From: Comamonadaceae bacterium
Lineage (GTDB): Bacteria; Pseudomonadota; Gammaproteobacteria; Burkholderiales; Burkholderiaceae_C
DNA length: 64,000 nucleotides
Direction of reading: 5' to 3'
NCBI GenBank assembly: GCA_027485235.1
Contig: JAIXRJ010000030.1
Location: 1 to 64,000 of the forward strand
Every line of letters begins with the position of its first letter. Positions within the stretch are counted from its first letter, which is position 1. Below are positions 1 to 7,193 of the stretch, one piece after another. The notes beneath the pieces are model-generated. The model saw nothing but the letters and a program-made list of their open reading frames with translations. It was not told where the DNA came from and made no database searches. A program made the position numbers and the translations under genes.

Positions 1-887
1 CCAACATGAAGACCAACCCCAACTGCATGCTGAGCCTGCACAAGGACGTGATCTTCACCAACGTGGCCCTCACGGACGACGGCGACGTGTGGTGGGAAGG
101 CATGGAAAAAGACACCGGCCAACTGCCCGACCATCTGATCGATTGGCAAGGCAAAGACTGGACCCCCCAGATCGCCAAAGAGACCGGCGCCAAAGCCGCT
201 CACCCCAACGCCCGTTTCACCGTGGCCGCGACCAACAACCCCGCACTCGACCCCGCCTGGGACGACGCTGCAGGCGTGCCGATCGATGCCTTCATGTTTG
301 GCGGTCGCCGCTCGACCACCGTGCCGCTGGTGACCGAAGCGCGCAGCTGGACCGAAGGCGTGTACATGGCCGCGACCATGGGCTCTGAGACCACCGCCGC
401 CGCCTTTGGCGCGCAAGGCGTGGTGCGCCGCGACCCCTTCGCCATGCTGCCGTTTTGCGGCTACAACATGAGCGACTACTTCCAGCACTGGCTGGACACC
501 GGTGCCAAGGCACAGGTGCAGGCCCAGGCCGCTGGCCACAAGTTGCCCGCCATGTTCTGCGTGAACTGGTTCCGCAAGGGCGAAGACGGCGCTTTTGTGT
601 GGCCCGGCTATGGCGACAACATGCGCGTGCTCAAGTGGATGATCGATCGCCTCGAAGGCCGTGCCAAAGGCGAAAACACCCTGTTCGGCATCGCCCCCAC
701 TTACGGCGAAATCAATTGGACCGGCTTGGACTTCAGCGCCGAGCAGTTCAAGGCGGTGACCAACATCGACAAAGCCGCCTGGCAAGCCGAGTTCAAGTTG
801 CACGACGAGCACTTTGCCCAACTTTCCTACCACCTGCCTCAGGCTTTGTTGGACACCAAAGTGGCGTTGCAAGCCCAACTGGCTTGA
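1..887 (+). CDS. pckG: Phosphoenolpyruvate carboxykinase (GTP), C-terminal part
   Basis: Converts oxaloacetate and GTP to phosphoenolpyruvate, CO2 and GDP, the entry step of gluconeogenesis, in the cytosol. The reading frame is already open at base 3 and enters from outside the window, so the internal ATG at base 6 is not the real start. About 295 residues are visible against roughly 600 in the family, so the N-terminal half with the P-loop lies upstream. The stretch [17 protein letters not shown] followed by [14 protein letters not shown] and the [22 protein letters not shown] block are typical of the GTP-dependent class rather than the ATP-dependent class. An intrinsic terminator follows about 50 bases downstream. 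Confidence 0.93.
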   Translation, partial: NMKTNPNCMLSLHKDVIFTNVALTDDGDVWWEGMEKDTGQLPDHLIDWQGKDWTPQIAKETGAKAAHPNARFTVAATNNPALDPAWDDAAGVPIDAFMFGGRRSTTVPLVTEARSWTEGVYMAATMGSETTAAAFGAQGVVRRDPFAMLPFCGYNMSDYFQHWLDTGAKAQVQAQAAGHKLPAMFCVNWFRKGEDGAFVWPGYGDNMRVLKWMIDRLEGRAKGENTLFGIAPTYGEINWTGLDFSAEQFKAVTNIDKAAWQAEFKLHDEHFAQLSYHLPQALLDTKVALQAQLA

Positions 888-939
888 AGTGGACTGACAA
901 CCGCGCCCTCAAGGGCCAAGGCCTGCAAGCGCCTCGGCC

Positions 940-959
940 AAAACCGGGGCGGTTTTTTT
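940..959 (+). terminator. Intrinsic terminator of pckG
   Basis: AAAACCG and CGGTTTT form a perfect 7-bp stem around a GGG loop, followed directly by further Ts. It lies 53 bases after the pckG stop and before the next start. Confidence 0.75.
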
Positions 960-980
960 GGGCGGCACAACCTGTTTCTT

Positions 981-1904
981 ATGCCTTTTTTGACAAGCCC
1001 GCCATCACGCCAGCGCCTGGCCTTGTGGCTTTTGTGGATCACGCCCGCCATGTGGTCGGTCAATTACCTGGTCGCCCGCACCGCACCCGACGTCGTGCAA
1101 CCGCATGTGCTGGCTTTGGGCCGTTGGGGTTTGGCCGGTTTGGTGCTGGCCTTCATTGCACGGCAGGAAATTTGGCGTCAGCGAAACAACATCCGCCAAT
1201 GCGCTTGGCAATATGTGGTGCTGGGTGCCTTGGGCATGCTCATTTGTGGCGCTTGGGTTTACCGTGGCGCGCAGACCACCACCGCCATCAACATTGCGCT
1301 GATTTACGCCGCCTCGCCCGTGCTCATCGCCTTGGGTGCCGTGCTGTGGTTGGGTGAGCGCTTTTCTTGGCAGCAGGCCTTCGGCGTGGCGATCGCCATG
1401 GCGGGTGTCTTTCATGTGGTCGTACAAGGCCAATGGCTGTCATTGGCCCAAGTCCAATGGGTGGCCGGAGACGGTTGGATCGTGCTGTGCATGGTGGCCT
1501 GGGCCGCTTATGCCTTGTTGCTCAAGAAATGGCACAGCCCCCTCGGGGCCACGGCCCGCTTGGCCACCACCGCGTTGGGGGGCTCTTTGGTTTTGTTGCC
1601 GTTTGCCGTGGCCGAATGGCTCTCGCCTGACCGTCCGGCTTGGTCAAACACCGCCACAAGCCTGGTCTTGCTGGCCGCCTTCGTGCCGGGCATCGGGGCC
1701 TATTGGGCTTATGGTTTTTGCCAAAAAATACTTGGGGCCAGCCGCGTCGCGGCCAGTTTGTACCTCGGTCCTTTGTACGGTGGACTGACGGCTTGGGGTG
1801 TCTTGGGTGAACCCATGGGCTGGCACCACATTGTGGGTGCCGGCCTGATCCTGCCTGGCATCTATTTGGCCTCGCGTCAGAACCAACAGCTCAAGAAGCC
1901 ATGA
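981..1904 (+). CDS. EamA/DMT-family transporter
   Basis: 307-residue inner-membrane protein of the drug/metabolite transporter superfamily, likely an exporter of amino acids or other small metabolites. About ten hydrophobic segments form two EamA repeats: the first begins at LWLLWITPAMWSVNYLVAR near residue 15, and the second near residue 150 after the LAQVQW linker. No clear Shine-Dalgarno sequence precedes the ATG. It starts 21 bases after the pckG terminator and is probably transcribed alone. Substrate cannot be read from sequence. It is not a close copy of the second EamA protein in this window. Confidence 0.82.
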   Translation: MPFLTSPPSRQRLALWLLWITPAMWSVNYLVARTAPDVVQPHVLALGRWGLAGLVLAFIARQEIWRQRNNIRQCAWQYVVLGALGMLICGAWVYRGAQTTTAINIALIYAASPVLIALGAVLWLGERFSWQQAFGVAIAMAGVFHVVVQGQWLSLAQVQWVAGDGWIVLCMVAWAAYALLLKKWHSPLGATARLATTALGGSLVLLPFAVAEWLSPDRPAWSNTATSLVLLAAFVPGIGAYWAYGFCQKILGASRVAASLYLGPLYGGLTAWGVLGEPMGWHHIVGAGLILPGIYLASRQNQQLKKP

Positions 1905-1928
1905 AAAAAGGCCTCCGCAGGAGGCCTT
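1904..1928. terminator. Convergent intrinsic terminator
   Basis: AAGGCCTCC (1908-1916) pairs perfectly with GGAGGCCTT (1920-1928) around GCA. On the minus strand the hairpin is followed by six Ts, so it is the stronger terminator for the minus-strand gene at 1968-2441; it probably also stops the EamA transcript. Confidence 0.8.
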
Positions 1929-1967
1929 GTTCGGGTGTTGGGGCTGGTGCCCGTCAGGGCCTTGCCT

Positions 1968-2441
1968 TCAGATGTAATGCAAGCCACTGTTGACAATGCG
2001 TGCAGCGCGGCGGTTCATCCAGTTCTTGGTGTCTTTGGCGGGCGTGCTGTCTGCGTCGTCACGGTCCATGGCGGTCTGCAGGTCGCGCATCATGCGGGTG
2101 TCGCTCTGGGCCATGGCCCACAGGCGCTGGTCCGAGCGGCGACGCGCCACTTGGGCCGACCAGCCATCCAGGCCGGCCATCAGGTTTTGCGCGAGCATGC
2201 GGGTGAAGCCGCGCAAAGTCGCCATGGCCAGCACCGCCACAGCCCACAGAGCGAGCCAAGAAGCCACCACATGGGTGTGGGCCCAGTCGTCGATCCATTG
2301 GTCGGCCATGACAACCCAGGCGGCCACGCCGGCAGCGAGCAGCAAGGTCGACAAGGTTTGGGCCGAGGTGGCCGGTGTTGCGGCTTGGGCGGTGGTGGCG
2401 GGCATCTGGCCCAGAACGGATTTGGCAGCGCTGGCGTTCAT
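1968..2441 (-). CDS. Small membrane protein of unknown function
   Basis: 157 residues. I do not recognise the family. After an Ala/Thr-rich N-terminus there are two hydrophobic segments, roughly residues 30-47 and 57-75, separated by a short DQWIDDWAHTH loop. The charged C-terminal half contains RRRSDQRLWAMAQSDTRMM and is probably cytoplasmic and helical. A GGGA-type ribosome site lies about 8 bases before the ATG, which supports a real gene. It is transcribed alone, divergent from the LysR gene, and ends at a strong terminator. The two genes share a 152-base AT-rich intergenic region, so the LysR protein may control it. Confidence 0.6.
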   Translation of the reverse strand: MNASAAKSVLGQMPATTAQAATPATSAQTLSTLLLAAGVAAWVVMADQWIDDWAHTHVVASWLALWAVAVLAMATLRGFTRMLAQNLMAGLDGWSAQVARRRSDQRLWAMAQSDTRMMRDLQTAMDRDDADSTPAKDTKNWMNRRAARIVNSGLHYI

Positions 2442-2593
2442 TTTGCATTCCCTTTCAAGGGGTTTTTTGACACTTTAAAAATCAAAGTTTGTTAAAACTA
2501 TGACTCCATATTAGGGTTTACTCGAGTATTGTTCAACTTTATATTGATGATGTGTATCATTCATGGGAGTGATGGATTGACCTTCGCCACCCC

Positions 2594-3571
2594 ATGAACA
2601 CCCCCATCCCTGCCGCTTTTCGAACCCTCGACCTGAACCTGCTTCGGGTCTTTGACGAAGTCATGGCCGAACGCAGCCTGACCCGGGCGGCGCGCAATTT
2701 GTCGCTCACCCAGCCTGCCGTCAGCAACGCCTTGCGCCGCCTGCGCGATGCGCTGGACGACGAGTTGGTGCGCCGCCACGGTCAAGGCATCGAGCCCACG
2801 CCACGCGCTTTGGCCCTGTGGCCCAGCGTGAGCGAAGCCCTGCGCCAGCTGCAAGCAGCCATTGTGCCCAGCCCGTTTGTGCCGGCCCAAGCCAGCAGCA
2901 CCTTGGTGCTGGCCATGGCCGATGCCACGGCGGCCGAACTCATGGGCGGTCTGGCCCGCCTGCTGCAAACCGAAGCACCCGGCGTCTCGTTGCGCGTCGT
3001 GCCGCTGACCACCCGCGACCCGCGCCGCCTGCTCAGCGAAGGGGCCGCCGACATGGCCCTGGGCTACTTTCCAGCGGTGCTCACCGATTTGACCGCCCGT
3101 GCCCAAGCGGGCGAAGCCGTGACCTTTGAGCACCAGCGCCTGTACGCCGGTGAATACGTGTGTGTGATGCGCAAAGGCCATCCCATGGCCGAACAGCCGC
3201 TGACGATTCAAGATTACTGCGATGCCCGGCATTTGCTGGTGAGCTTTTCGGGCAGGCCTTACGGCTTTGTCGATGAAGCCCTGGCTTCCATCGGCCAACA
3301 GCGGCGCATCGTGATCACCGTCAACCAGTTCTTCACCGCAGGGCAGGTCGTGGTCAACTCCGATTTGCTCACCGTGCTGCCACGCCACTTTGTGCCCACC
3401 ACCGGCATGGCCGCGCAGTTGGTGCTGCGCGAGTTGCCTTTTGATGTGCCGCCCGTGCACGTCGAAGCCTTGTGGCACCGCCGCCTGGAGCACGACAGCG
3501 CTCACCAATGGCTGCGCGAGCAGTTGCTGCAAGTCGCGCGCCAGGCCTTCAACCCCGAGACCCGCCCATGA
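2594..3571 (+). CDS. LysR-type transcriptional regulator
   Basis: 325 residues. The N-terminal winged helix-turn-helix spans about residues 10-70, with DLNLLRVFDEVMAERSLTRAA followed by LTQPAVSNALRRLR, which is the recognition helix. The remaining effector-binding domain includes FVPAQASSTLVLAMADATAAELMGG, resembling the NodD/NahR-like branch. Its stop overlaps the next start (ATGA at 3568-3571), so it is translationally coupled to a metallophosphoesterase. That is an unusual partner for a LysR protein. The AT-rich upstream region shared with the divergent membrane-protein gene is the likely binding site. Confidence 0.85.
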   Translation: MNTPIPAAFRTLDLNLLRVFDEVMAERSLTRAARNLSLTQPAVSNALRRLRDALDDELVRRHGQGIEPTPRALALWPSVSEALRQLQAAIVPSPFVPAQASSTLVLAMADATAAELMGGLARLLQTEAPGVSLRVVPLTTRDPRRLLSEGAADMALGYFPAVLTDLTARAQAGEAVTFEHQRLYAGEYVCVMRKGHPMAEQPLTIQDYCDARHLLVSFSGRPYGFVDEALASIGQQRRIVITVNQFFTAGQVVVNSDLLTVLPRHFVPTTGMAAQLVLRELPFDVPPVHVEALWHRRLEHDSAHQWLREQLLQVARQAFNPETRP

Positions 3572-4428
3572 ACATCCAACTGCTGTCAGACCTGCACCTG
3601 GAGAGCAACCCGGACTTCATGCCCACGCCCGCTCCCGGTGCCGACGTGCTGGTGCTGGCCGGTGACATTGGTTCTTACCAAAACCATTCAGCCCTCAGCG
3701 CATCGGGCGACACCGACTTTGGCCTGGGCCGCTTCTCGCCCCAGCAGGGCTGGCCCACGCCGGTGCTGTTCGTGCCCGGCAACCACGAGTACGACGGCAT
3801 GGACTTCGACACCGCGCACCAGCGCTTGCAAGAGACCTGCGTCCGGCTGAGCATCACCTGGCTGGAGCGTGAAGTGGTGCAGTTGGGCACGGTGCGCTTT
3901 GTGGGCACCACGCTGTGGGCCGACTTTGACGCGCTGGGGCCACTGGCAGGGCAAGCACTGCCCGACAAAATCCCGGCGCACTTCAGCCACCCGAACAGCC
4001 CTTACACCCGCCAGCTCAAAGCGCGCCACAAAGCCTTTCGAGCCGCCAACCATTACCTGCGCAAAACCGGCACACAGCGCGCAGGCGAGCCCTGGCTGGC
4101 CGAGGGCATGCGCGAACAAGCGCTGTTGTGTCAGGACTGGTTGAGCGCCGCATTGCGTGAACCGTTTGACGGCCCCACCGTGGTCGTGACGCACTTTGCC
4201 CCCAGCCTGCACAGCGCCGATCCGCGCTACGGACACACACCCGGCACCGCCGGTTTTTGCAACGGACTCGATGGCTTTTTGCACAAGGCGCAATGGTGGT
4301 TGCATGGCCACCTGCATTGCCCCAGCCGTTACACGCTCAACGGCTGCCAAGTCGTGGCCAACCCCCTGGGCTATGCACACAAGGGGGAGCAAGTGCGGTT
4401 CAAGCCCACACACTTGATCGCGGTTTGA
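3568..4428 (+). CDS. Calcineurin-like metallophosphoesterase
   Basis: 286 residues, cytoplasmic, probably hydrolysing a phosphomono- or diester with two metal ions. The family motifs appear in order: SDLHLE (residues 6-11), GDIG (about 32-35), GNHEYDG (about 71-77), then TH (about 211) and the closing GHLH. The start at 3568 is chosen because MNIQLLSDLHLE matches the usual beginning of the fold and because it overlaps the LysR stop by four bases; a longer in-frame reading would add an Arg/Pro-rich tail that looks like out-of-frame LysR sequence. Substrate unknown. Confidence 0.82.
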   Translation: MNIQLLSDLHLESNPDFMPTPAPGADVLVLAGDIGSYQNHSALSASGDTDFGLGRFSPQQGWPTPVLFVPGNHEYDGMDFDTAHQRLQETCVRLSITWLEREVVQLGTVRFVGTTLWADFDALGPLAGQALPDKIPAHFSHPNSPYTRQLKARHKAFRAANHYLRKTGTQRAGEPWLAEGMREQALLCQDWLSAALREPFDGPTVVVTHFAPSLHSADPRYGHTPGTAGFCNGLDGFLHKAQWWLHGHLHCPSRYTLNGCQVVANPLGYAHKGEQVRFKPTHLIAV

Positions 4429-4472
4429 CCTGCACGCCGGCCTGCTTTTTGACACCAGAACAGCACTCACAA

Positions 4473-4513
4473 TTGACTTGCGTCAATACATGCCCAGCAT
4501 GTGCCCGTTAAGC
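4473..4513 (+). promoter_or_regulatory. FNR/Anr-type box and -10 element of the stress protein gene
   Basis: TTGACTTGCGTCAA (4473-4486) is a perfect palindrome with the FNR layout TTGAY-N4-RTCAA. A TTAAGC -10-like hexamer is at 4508-4513, which puts the box centre about 41 bases before the expected transcription start near 4521. That is the classical class II activator position. The predicted leader is then about 20 bases and contains the AAGGAG ribosome site. Confidence 0.6.
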
Positions 4514-4540
4514 TGAGGGCTCTGTTTCAAGGAGCACCTG

Positions 4541-4963
4541 ATGAAAGTTTTATTGGCCATTGACGGCAGCGAGTACACCAAAAAAATGCTGGCTTACCTG
4601 GCCACGCACGACGACATGTTCAGCCCCTCGAACAAGTACACCCTGATCACCGTGCAGCCCCAATTGCCGCCACGCGCACGCTCGGTGGTGGGCAAAGAAG
4701 TGGTCGAGACCTACCAACGCGAAGAGGCCGAAAAAGTGCTGGCCCCCGTGTCTGCCTTTTTGACCCGCCACGGCATCGACGCCAAAAGCATGTTCAAGGT
4801 CGGGCACGCGGGCGAAATCATTTCGAAGACCGCCGACAGTGGCAAATTCGACATGGTGGTGATGGGTTCACACGGCCATGGCACGCTGGGCAACCTGATC
4901 ATGGGCTCGGTGGCCACGCAGGTGCTGGCGCATTGCAAAGTGCCGCTCTTGTTGGTGCGTTGA
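4541..4963 (+). CDS. Universal stress protein, UspA family
   Basis: 140-residue single-domain cytoplasmic protein. It opens with MKVLLAIDGSEYTKKML and ends with the ATP-binding signature MGSHGHGTLGNLIMGSVATQVL spread over about residues 107-128, so it belongs to the nucleotide-binding UspA-like subgroup. A strong AAGGAG lies 6 bases before the ATG. The upstream FNR-type palindrome suggests induction when oxygen falls, as is known for several proteobacterial Usp genes. It is followed by a palindromic repeat rather than another gene. Confidence 0.88.
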   Translation: MKVLLAIDGSEYTKKMLAYLATHDDMFSPSNKYTLITVQPQLPPRARSVVGKEVVETYQREEAEKVLAPVSAFLTRHGIDAKSMFKVGHAGEIISKTADSGKFDMVVMGSHGHGTLGNLIMGSVATQVLAHCKVPLLLVR

Positions 4964-4975
4964 AATCGGGCAAAG

Positions 4976-5006
4976 CATGGGTCCCGGATCAAGTCCGGGA
5001 TGACGC
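4976..5006. repeat. Palindromic intergenic repeat
   Basis: TCCCGGA (4982-4988) and TCCGGGA (4994-5000) form a 7-bp stem around TCAAG, followed by TGACG. The CCCGGATCAAGTCCGGGATGAC core resembles a dispersed intergenic palindrome seen in many proteobacterial genomes. It could act as an mRNA-end stabiliser for usp. No T-run follows, so it is not a classical terminator. Confidence 0.55.
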
Positions 5007-5106
5007 GTGCGCAGCCGGGATGGCGCACCCTCGGCCTTTGCGCGTGGGCCCCAGATGAACCATGGCGACTGTGCCGCCTGAGGCCAACGGTCCGAGGCAC
5101 GGCACA

Positions 5107-6000
5107 ATGTCCGCCATGAATTCACGCAAAGCGCATTTGGACGGTCTGGCGGTCGGCACCTTGTTGGTCTGCTGCATGTTTTGGGGCCTGCAGCAGGTGC
5201 TGGTCAAATCGATCATGGACGAGGTGGCGCCGTTGTTTCAGGCCAGCTTGCGTTGTCTGGGCGCATGCGTGTTGCTGCTGATTTGGTGCCAGATGCGCGG
5301 CATTCGCTTGTTTGAGCGCGACGGCTCTTTGTGGGCAGGTCTGCTGGCCGGTGGCTTGTTTGCCGCCGAGTTCGCCTGCATTTACCTGGGCTTGCGCTAC
5401 ACCTCGGCCTCGCGCCTGACGGTCTTCCTCTACACCTCGCCATTTTGGGTCGCGGCTTTTGTGCCTTTGTTTGTGAAGTCTGAGCGCCTGCGGCCCCTGC
5501 AATGGCTGGGCTTGGCCTGCGCTTTTGTGGCGGTGGTCTTTGCCATGCGAGAGGGCTTGAGCGCGGGCAAGGACGGCGCCCTGGGGGATTTCTTGGGCCT
5601 GACGGCGGGGGCTTTGTGGGGCCTGACCACGGTGTCTATCCGTGCCAACAACCTCACCCGCATCTCGCCCGAGAAGCTGCTTTTCTACCAAATCGCCGCC
5701 ACCGCCGTGGTCTTGCCTGGCTTTTCTGTGGCTTTGGGCGAAAGCTGGAACTTGCAATGGAGCGCTCTGGCTTGGGGCTCGATGCTGGCGCAAACCGTGA
5801 TCGGTGCCTTTGCCAGCTACCTGGCCTGGATGTGGATGCTGGGGCGTTACCCCGCCACTAAAATCTCCGTCTTTGTGTTTTTGACCCCGCTGTTTGCCTT
5901 GCTGTTTGGCACGCTGCTGCTGGGCGAGTCGGCCACCGCCACCATGTTGCTGGCCCTGGGCCTGGTGGCGGTGGGCATTGTGTTGGTCAACCGCAAATGA
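5107..6000 (+). CDS. EamA/DMT-family transporter
   Basis: 297-residue inner-membrane protein with two EamA repeats and about ten hydrophobic helices, for example LAVGTLLVCCMFWGLQQVL near the start and the FVFLTPLFALLFGTLLLGE block in the last third. The ATG at 5107 is preferred because a GAGG lies 9 bases before it; an ATG three codons later is the alternative, and the longer upstream reading has no ribosome site. Probably a metabolite exporter. It is followed by a pair of REP-like inverted repeats and then acuI. Confidence 0.8.
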   Translation: MSAMNSRKAHLDGLAVGTLLVCCMFWGLQQVLVKSIMDEVAPLFQASLRCLGACVLLLIWCQMRGIRLFERDGSLWAGLLAGGLFAAEFACIYLGLRYTSASRLTVFLYTSPFWVAAFVPLFVKSERLRPLQWLGLACAFVAVVFAMREGLSAGKDGALGDFLGLTAGALWGLTTVSIRANNLTRISPEKLLFYQIAATAVVLPGFSVALGESWNLQWSALAWGSMLAQTVIGAFASYLAWMWMLGRYPATKISVFVFLTPLFALLFGTLLLGESATATMLLALGLVAVGIVLVNRK

Positions 6001-6022
6001 TTCTCCCGTGGAAGCCCCACCC

Positions 6023-6129
6023 TGTGGGAGCCGCACCCTGTGCGCGATGGATTGTGTACCCTTGATGCTGAGATCGCGCACAGGGTGCGGCTCCTACAAA
6101 GACCCCATGACAGGGTGCAGCTCCTACAC
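6023..6129. repeat. REP-like inverted pair plus a third partial copy
   Basis: A 26-base element at 6023-6048 (it begins TGTGGGAGCCGCACC) and its reverse complement at 6073-6098 match with one mismatch and are separated by 24 bases, so the RNA or single strand could form a long hairpin. A shorter copy in the second orientation is at 6109-6129. Related copies occur near 22.7-22.9 kb and 23.9 kb. Confidence 0.8.
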
Positions 6130-6161
6130 TTCACCCATTGCCAATTGAAAAGAGACAAGCC

Positions 6162-7148
6162 ATGAGCTACCAAGCCCTTCAAATCAACAAAGACGACGCC
6201 GGTTACCGCTGCACCCTGAAAACGCTGGACGACAGCGCCTTGCCCGAGGGCGATGTGACGGTGCAAGTCGATTACTCCACGATCAACTACAAGGATGGCC
6301 TGGCGATCACCGGCAAAAGCCCGGTGGTGCGCAAGTTCCCGCTCACGCCCGGCATCGACCTGTCGGGCACGGTGACCGAGAGCCAGCACCCGCTGTTCAA
6401 AGCGGGTGACCCCGTTGTTTTGAACGGCTGGGGCGTGGGCGAGAGCCACAGCGGTGGCTTGGCACAAAAGGCACGCCTCAAGGGCGACTGGCTGGTCAAG
6501 CTGCCTGCCGCTTTCACGCCCCGCCAGGCCATGGCCATTGGCACCGCCGGTTACACCGCCATGCTGTGCGTCATGGCGCTTGAAAAACACGGCGTGACAC
6601 CCGTCAGCGGCGACATCTTGGTCACCGGTGCAGGCGGCGGCGTGGGCAGCGTGGCGATTGCGCTGCTGGCCAAACTGGGTTACCGCGTGGTGGCCAGCAC
6701 CGGCCGCCTGCAAGAAGCCGATTACCTGCGCCAGCTGGGTGCGGCCGACGTGATCGACCGGGCCGAACTGAGCGCCCCCGGCAAGCCGCTGGCCAAAGAG
6801 CGTTGGGCCGGTGTGGTGGACACCGTGGGCAGCCACACCTTGGCCAACGCCTGCGCCAGCACGAAATACGGCGGCGTGGTCACCGCCTGCGGTTTGGCGC
6901 AAGGCATGGACTTTCCGTCGAGCGTGGCGCCCTTCATCTTGCGCGGCGTGACCTTGGCCGGCATCGACAGCGTGATGGCCCCACGTGCCGTGCGCGAAGC
7001 CGCTTGGGCGCGTTTGGCGCAAGACCTGGACACCGCACAACTGGAACGCATGACGCGCGAAGTGGGCCTGGCCGACGCCGTGGGTCTGGGCGCAGAAATT
7101 TTGGCGGGGCAGGTGCGTGGTCGGGTGGTGGTGAACGTCAACCGCTGA
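6162..7148 (+). CDS. acuI: Acrylyl-CoA reductase (NADPH), YhdH/AcuI family
   Basis: 328 residues, a zinc-free medium-chain dehydrogenase that reduces acryloyl-CoA to propanoyl-CoA with NADPH in the cytosol, removing a toxic intermediate of 3-hydroxypropionate or DMSP metabolism. Characteristic stretches are [25 protein letters not shown], the Rossmann core [21 protein letters not shown] near residue 150, and the C-terminal GRVVVNV. The start MSYQALQ has an AGAGA ribosome site; a longer reading adds eight residues without support. Annotated by family resemblance; the physiological substrate in this organism is inference. Confidence 0.85.
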   Translation: MSYQALQINKDDAGYRCTLKTLDDSALPEGDVTVQVDYSTINYKDGLAITGKSPVVRKFPLTPGIDLSGTVTESQHPLFKAGDPVVLNGWGVGESHSGGLAQKARLKGDWLVKLPAAFTPRQAMAIGTAGYTAMLCVMALEKHGVTPVSGDILVTGAGGGVGSVAIALLAKLGYRVVASTGRLQEADYLRQLGAADVIDRAELSAPGKPLAKERWAGVVDTVGSHTLANACASTKYGGVVTACGLAQGMDFPSSVAPFILRGVTLAGIDSVMAPRAVREAAWARLAQDLDTAQLERMTREVGLADAVGLGAEILAGQVRGRVVVNVNR

Positions 7149-7149
7149 A

Positions 7150-7170
7150 GGGCGCTTTCAAAAAAGCCCC
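7150..7170. terminator. Possible convergent stem-loop
   Basis: GGG-c-GCTTT pairs with AAAGC-CCC around CAAA with one bulged C, between the convergent ends of acuI and the molybdenum hydroxylase operon. A second small hairpin, CGCAC-AGAA-GTGCG, sits at 7179-7192. Neither has a clean T-run, so termination here is only suggested. Confidence 0.35.
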
Positions 7171-7193
7171 CTCCCGATCGCACAGAAGTGCGC

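Noticed and set aside
4429-4450. Possible terminator after the metallophosphoesterase (GC-rich bases then TTTTT)
   Set aside because: The stem has internal mismatches and only three secure pairs at each side, so it is too weak to claim.
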